This document shows, piece after piece, positions 4,701 through 8,796 of a DNA stretch of 8,796 nucleotides. Position numbers and translations under genes: made by a program. Each line of letters starts with the position of its first letter. Within the stretch, counting starts at the first letter, position 1. The stretch lies in contig JAAZID010000043.1 of NCBI GenBank assembly GCA_012510295.1, forward strand, positions 1-8,796, written 5' to 3'. The stretch is from Methanomicrobiales archaeon. Its GTDB lineage: Archaea > Halobacteriota > Methanomicrobia > Methanomicrobiales > Methanoculleaceae. The notes under the pieces were generated by a model. The model was given only the letters and a program-made list of their open reading frames with translations, did no database searches and was not told the origin of the DNA.

Positions 4701-6593
4701 CTACGACCCGTTGAAGACAAACAGGCTCGCCGAACCCAATGAGTACACGCTATCATAACCCTCCATGTCGAGCGTCGTCTCCGGATCATGCTCCAGTCGA
4801 AACATCCCATCGTAGCAGAAGAAGGGATGATCCCGGATGTACTCCCGGGTTAGAACGGTCTCCGCTCCGTGCGAGCGGTAGACTCCTTCGATGAACATAT
4901 CATCACCCGGCAGGATGAATCCCGGGTCGAAACTGACATAATTCACAACCTGGACGTACCTATCCGACCAGATCGGTCCGGTTCGAACAGCATCCACGGC
5001 ATCGATCGCTCGCATCTCGGACGCTGTGAACCCGGTTCTCACGGCACTGTTCCCGGCAAAGACATGGGTATCGTTGTTTGCCGCCGGGCTCAGGATCATG
5101 GCGAAGGCCAGAAGGCTGATGCCGGCAGCAAAAACGAGCATCCCGGCCCGTGTTCTGGTCCGACGGAGACTTTCGACCAGTAGCAGTGATACTGCGAGTG
5201 GGACACAGAGGAGGATCTGCGCGAAGTACCACCACCGGTGCTCGATGAACGAAAGTCCTGTGACGAGCGGGAAGAACCCGAGAGCGAGGAGGACGAAACC
5301 CACCGTTGCGAAGGCAAACCCGTTCCGTTCCCTTCGCGCCACCAGGTACAGGATGCCGACGAGGCTTAAGGTGAAGAAGAGGAACATGCCGATGTTGTTG
5401 AAGATCTGTTCAAAGACCGGTACAAGCCCGGGGTATGCGTCGATGACGGCCGGGTTACTGATGAAGTAGTCCCGGGAAAATCCCTGCCGGAGGAGGTCGA
5501 AAAACACCGCGGCATGTCCCGAGACGAAGTACCACCACCCGAGCATGGCGGCTGGAAAGACCAGAACCATCTCCAGCGTGACGGGATACGCCTTTCGCAT
5601 GGTATCTCCCCGGACGAAGTCGTAGAACCTGCATGCACCCCATGTCAGGAAGAGCACCACCGCCATACATGCTGCAGTGACGGTGTGTGTCAATATGATG
5701 ACAGTAAGGAAGAAGTACGTGAGATACCGCGCCCGTCCCGGGTTCGTGTAGTTCACCTTGAAGAGGAGAACAAGGACAAGGGCCATGAATATCGCCGCGA
5801 ATCCATTGGGGATCGATGCAGTGCTCATACCGATCTGCTGGTTCGCGGTGATCAGCATGAGCCCGGCGAGGAACCCGATCCGCTCGTCTCCGAAGAGTGC
5901 TTTTCCAATGAGATAGGCAGCCAGCGGAAAGATGACGACCTGTGCCAGACTCGCGGAGAGCATCACCGCGAGCCTGTAGTCGAGTCCTGTCAGGAGCGAA
6001 GCCCCGGCAACCTCCAGGTGGAAGAGCGGCATGTAGGTGTACCAGTGACCCCCGGGAACGGCGTGAGTGTTCAGGATAGATGACACAAACATGTTGTGCC
6101 ACCAGGGATCCGAACCCAGGATGCCGGGGAAAAGCAGGATCTGCGACCATGCGACCGATATCCCGAGGAGAACCAGCTGCGGCAGGATCCAGGCAGCCTT
6201 TCTCCGATGCGGCAGGAGGATCTCAAGAGCAACGACACCGACCATCAGCGCGGTCAGGATGAAGTAACTGATCGGTCGCTCATAGAGGTACGTGCGAAGG
6301 TAGAGTGCAATGATGCTTAGTGTGTACAGCGCCAGGAAGAGGAGAAGCAACACGGTAAAGAGACGACTGTTGCCGGTTTCCAGCCTGGTGTCACGGACAT
6401 CCGGGAACACCGATCGCGCATGCTCCCTGATACCGAGCCAGAGCAGACAGGAGAAGGCGATGAGGACGCCGACGAGGATGAATACCAGGCGCCTGACGGT
6501 GAATGCGAGGACAGCAACGAGAGCGATCGAGGCGATGATGCCGAGCCAGGCGAGGATCTTATCCAGATTTTCCTGAATCTCTACTGGAGACAT
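4701..6593 (-). CDS. Polytopic GT-C-like glycosyltransferase (oligosaccharyltransferase-like loop)
   Basis: From ATG 6593 the protein has 630 residues: about 12-14 hydrophobic segments between 16 and 502, then a soluble domain of about 130 residues (502-630), probably outside the membrane. After the segment ending near 155 comes GSDPWWHNMFVSSIL (160-174). This acidic loop resembles the first external loop of STT3/AglB and other GT-C enzymes, where the Asp binds metal or acts in catalysis. It is followed by HWYTYMPLFHLE. An EHRWWYF element lies at 451-457, but the WWDYG motif of true oligosaccharyltransferases is absent, so transfer of a sugar from a lipid-phosphate donor is more likely than en bloc glycan transfer. 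That is inference. It is last in the operon, 7 bases after the upstream TGA. ATG 6617 would overlap that gene by 17 bases and lacks a ribosome site, whereas 6593 has AGGA 12 bases ahead. Confidence 0.7.
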   Translation of the reverse strand: MSPVEIQENLDKILAWLGIIASIALVAVLAFTVRRLVFILVGVLIAFSCLLWLGIREHARSVFPDVRDTRLETGNSRLFTVLLLLFLALYTLSIIALYLRTYLYERPISYFILTALMVGVVALEILLPHRRKAAWILPQLVLLGISVAWSQILLFPGILGSDPWWHNMFVSSILNTHAVPGGHWYTYMPLFHLEVAGASLLTGLDYRLAVMLSASLAQVVIFPLAAYLIGKALFGDERIGFLAGLMLITANQQIGMSTASIPNGFAAIFMALVLVLLFKVNYTNPGRARYLTYFFLTVIILTHTVTAACMAVVLFLTWGACRFYDFVRGDTMRKAYPVTLEMVLVFPAAMLGWWYFVSGHAAVFFDLLRQGFSRDYFISNPAVIDAYPGLVPVFEQIFNNIGMFLFFTLSLVGILYLVARRERNGFAFATVGFVLLALGFFPLVTGLSFIEHRWWYFAQILLCVPLAVSLLLVESLRRTRTRAGMLVFAAGISLLAFAMILSPAANNDTHVFAGNSAVRTGFTASEMRAIDAVDAVRTGPIWSDRYVQVVNYVSFDPGFILPGDDMFIEGVYRSHGAETVLTREYIRDHPFFCYDGMFRLEHDPETTLDMEGYDSVYSLGSASLFVFNGS

Positions 6594-6600
6594 ACTGCAA

Positions 6601-7725
6601 TCAGTTCCTGAGTCCATCGATTACGACTGCGAACTGTTCCGTCGCCTGTTCAAAGGTGATCTCCTTTCTTACGTAATCTCTGGCGGCTTTTGCAACGGGC
6701 TCCAGGTCCGGGCGGCTGAGGACGGCAAGAACGGAGGTTGCTATTCCTTCTGGAGTATTTGATGCCAGGATAAAACCGGTCTCACCGTCCCTGATGAAAT
6801 CCGGGACAGCGCCCACGGGTGTGGCGAGCACGGGTGTCCCGCATGCCATAGCCTCAAGCATGATGTTCGGGAGTCCTTCCGTGTAGGAGGGGAGCACGAG
6901 CAGCCTGAGATCGTTGAGGTGGAGAGGGAGATCTTCGTGGGGGATCCATTCCGTGAACGTAACCCGTTCTGCGAGTCCACTCTCCCTGACGAACCCCCGG
7001 ATCCCCGGGAGCAGCGGGCCGCCCCCGGCGATGAGGATATGCACATCCCGTCTCCCGGCGGTGATCCAGGGAAGGGCACGGACAAAATTCCAGACACCTT
7101 TCTCCTCGGCCAGACGCCCGATGTATCCAACGGTTACAGGTCGCTCGTTGAACGGTACCTCAACCCCGAACGTCTCAAAGTCGAGCAGGTGCTCGTGAGC
7201 TATCGCGATCTTCTCCTGGTAGCGTTCAAGCCCCCAATGGTTTACGAGAGCGGGAGAGTAGAGAACGATCCTGTCGCAGAGCCTACAGGTCATTCCGGTG
7301 AGTATCCTGGCCGGAAGGATGAGGCGGTCACCGGCAGGGGCCATCATGGTAGCGGTATGGCCGGGAAGGGCCATCACTACCTTTTTCCCGAGAAATCTTG
7401 CTGCAGCCATCGGCAAGACGAGAACTTCGCCTCCGAAGAAGAAGATCCAGATATCGATCTCGTTCTGCTCCGCAATCTGATAAGCCACCCGTGCCTGCGT
7501 CATGATGTTATGGAGAACCCTTGATACCACGTTGCTTCCAGCGGTATGATCGACACCGGAGAACCGGATCCGCTCATCGTTCTCGAACACCCGGCCGGCA
7601 TTCCCCGTCACCAGGGTGATCCGCTCCCGGGTAAGGCCCGATAAAATTCTGATGAGGTTGGAGAGTGGGCGTACGCCCGACCTCTTGATCGGAAACGTGA
7701 GCAGACCAACACTACCCTCTCTCAT
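6601..7725 (-). CDS. GT4 family glycosyltransferase
   Basis: With ATG 7725 the protein has 374 residues and a complete GT-B fold of family GT4. The N-terminal Rossmann-like half starts directly with a beta strand (SVGLLTFPIKRSG, 5-17). The C-terminal half carries GRLAEEKG (203-210), AGGGPL (233-238), PSYTEGLPNIMLEAMACGTP (279-298) with the E-x7-E pair E283/E291 that holds the nucleotide-sugar, and GETGFIL (314-320). It is a cytosolic, retaining enzyme that should add a sugar from a nucleotide donor to a growing glycan; donor and acceptor are unknown. A longer frame from 7824 would add 33 residues lying inside the upstream gene. The chosen start overlaps the upstream stop by 14 bases and has GAGGTG about 13 bases ahead, which suggests translational coupling. 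Confidence 0.88.
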   Translation of the reverse strand: MREGSVGLLTFPIKRSGVRPLSNLIRILSGLTRERITLVTGNAGRVFENDERIRFSGVDHTAGSNVVSRVLHNIMTQARVAYQIAEQNEIDIWIFFFGGEVLVLPMAAARFLGKKVVMALPGHTATMMAPAGDRLILPARILTGMTCRLCDRIVLYSPALVNHWGLERYQEKIAIAHEHLLDFETFGVEVPFNERPVTVGYIGRLAEEKGVWNFVRALPWITAGRRDVHILIAGGGPLLPGIRGFVRESGLAERVTFTEWIPHEDLPLHLNDLRLLVLPSYTEGLPNIMLEAMACGTPVLATPVGAVPDFIRDGETGFILASNTPEGIATSVLAVLSRPDLEPVAKAARDYVRKEITFEQATEQFAVVIDGLRN

Positions 7726-8796
7726 GGCGTTTCTGGCCACCTCTCTGAGATATATCAGCAGCCACCGCAGCCAGACCCCCGTGCCAGCGATGCCTCCTGA
7801 TAACACCCCCATATATCGCAACATACCGCTCGGCTACTCTCCGCCAGTCGTACTCATCGGTCCTGAGCGTTGCCGCCCTGCCCATGCTCGTGCGTGCGGT
7901 ATCGTCTTCAAGGAGCAAAAGGATCTTCTCCCCGAGTTCAGTCGCATCTTCGGAGCGGAAGACAAGTCCGGTCACCCCGTCCTCAACGATGTCGGGATGG
8001 GACATCTCGGATGCGATGACCGGTTTGCCAAATGCCGCGGCCTCAAAGACAGGAGAGGGTTGACAATCCCACCGTGAAGGGACGACCACCACCTTGCACT
8101 GTCGATAATAATCGTATTTCTCTTCATCCGTTACAAATCCGGGAAAGATGATGTTCGCATCAAGCCCCAGGTCACGTGCAAGCTTCCGGAGTTCCGGCTC
8201 CTGAGGGCCTCTCCCCCCGATGCATACCCGGACATCCGGGAACACCTTCACCACAGGAGGGAGGGCATTGAGCAGGACATCGGCACCCTTCAACCGGGTA
8301 AGCGCGTTGATAAAGACGATATCGACCTGCGGTCCCGGGTGGGAGGGTGTCGCAGACGACCGGAGTTTCTCGACGTCGATACCTCCGGTGACGACGTGAA
8401 GACGACCGGTCTTCGGCGTCTGGAGGAGAGTTCCGATAGATGCGGCATCCACGGCGATTTCAGGTGCGTGGGAGAGCACCCACCGCTCGTTGCGGATGAA
8501 GAAGGCGTGGAAAACGTGCGAGAGAGCTCTCTCCAGCGGACGCATATCCTCACGGTAGTAGACGATCTCCCTCTCGAATATGCCGAACGCTGTCACGAGA
8601 AAGGGGTAATCGCTTCGGAGGAGCATTCCTGCTGCGGAACAGGGGTACCGGGTAGAGAGCACGTGGACGATATCCGGACGGATGACCCTGATCGTCCTCA
8701 CCATTCTCGCAAGCACCAGCGGGTGAACGTACGGGAGGGAGAGCAGGCCGTTGTTCCGCACAGTATGGCAGGTGAACCCGCCTTCCTGCCGCACGG
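7712..8796 (-). CDS. GT4 family glycosyltransferase, 5' end outside window
   Basis: The frame runs to the right edge, so 360 visible residues lack the extreme N-terminus; the GTG at 8794 is probably an internal valine. RPDIVHVLSTRYP (39-51) is the typical end of the N-terminal Rossmann half. The C-terminal half has VTGGIDVEKL (135-144), INALTRLKGADVLL (162-175), GGRGPQEPELRKLA (193-206) and a donor-site block PSRWDCQPSPVFEAAAFGKP (239-258), where the first Glu of the usual E-x7-E pair is Asp (D243, with E251 kept). It is a likely cytosolic sugar transferase in the same surface-glycan operon as the next two genes, and it is visibly first. A basic tail of about 30 residues (331-360) extends past the GT4 fold and overlaps the next start by 14 bases. 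Confidence 0.87.
   Translation of the reverse strand, partial: VRQEGGFTCHTVRNNGLLSLPYVHPLVLARMVRTIRVIRPDIVHVLSTRYPCSAAGMLLRSDYPFLVTAFGIFEREIVYYREDMRPLERALSHVFHAFFIRNERWVLSHAPEIAVDAASIGTLLQTPKTGRLHVVTGGIDVEKLRSSATPSHPGPQVDIVFINALTRLKGADVLLNALPPVVKVFPDVRVCIGGRGPQEPELRKLARDLGLDANIIFPGFVTDEEKYDYYRQCKVVVVPSRWDCQPSPVFEAAAFGKPVIASEMSHPDIVEDGVTGLVFRSEDATELGEKILLLLEDDTARTSMGRAATLRTDEYDWRRVAERYVAIYGGVIRRHRWHGGLAAVAADISQRGGQKRHERG

Noticed and set aside
7726..7824. 33-residue N-terminal extension of the second GT4 enzyme
   Set aside because: It lies inside the upstream glycosyltransferase gene, and the GT4 fold begins right after ATG 7725.
1..8796. CRISPR array, insertion sequence or defence system
   Set aside because: No regularly spaced repeats, no transposase-like protein with inverted ends and no nuclease or toxin genes are visible.

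Overview
The window looks like chromosomal DNA of a methanogenic archaeon. The best guess is a high-GC Methanomicrobiales member such as a Methanoculleus relative, but this is inference without any database search. Supporting signs are a formaldehyde-activating enzyme close to the tetrahydromethanopterin-dependent family, TATA-box promoters about 25 bases ahead of likely starts, a tRNA gene without an encoded CCA end, and tightly packed GC-rich genes.

Layout from left to right. Positions 1-369 hold the C-terminal end of a multi-pass membrane protein, followed on the same strand by a PrsW-type intramembrane protease (434-1129). A tRNA-Gly(GCC) lies at 1292-1363. Next to it is a stretch of roughly 1.1 kb that is poorer in GC (about 46% by hand count over 1561-2280, while single 60-base lines counted in neighbouring genes reach 67-72%). 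This stretch carries folded-looking intergenic DNA and a two-gene minus-strand operon of small unknown membrane proteins (2263-1604). An APC-superfamily amino acid permease follows on the plus strand (2538-3962). It converges on fae (4485-3982, minus), which has its own TATA box, a perfect 14-base palindrome between TATA box and predicted start site, and a clear Shine-Dalgarno sequence.

From 4701 to the right edge, three overlapping or near-touching minus-strand genes form one operon read right to left: a GT4 glycosyltransferase (cut by the window edge), a second GT4 glycosyltransferase, and a polytopic GT-C-like membrane protein with an Asp-containing loop that resembles the first external loop of oligosaccharyltransferases. 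Together they look like part of a cell-surface glycan or S-layer glycosylation cluster that continues beyond the window: cytosolic GT4 enzymes would build a lipid-linked glycan and the membrane enzyme would add to or transfer it on the outer face.

Most of the window is ordinary. The points that deserve attention are the palindromic operator candidate at fae, the tRNA-adjacent low-GC cassette, the folded intergenic stretches and the corrected gene starts. I found no clear new multi-gene system.
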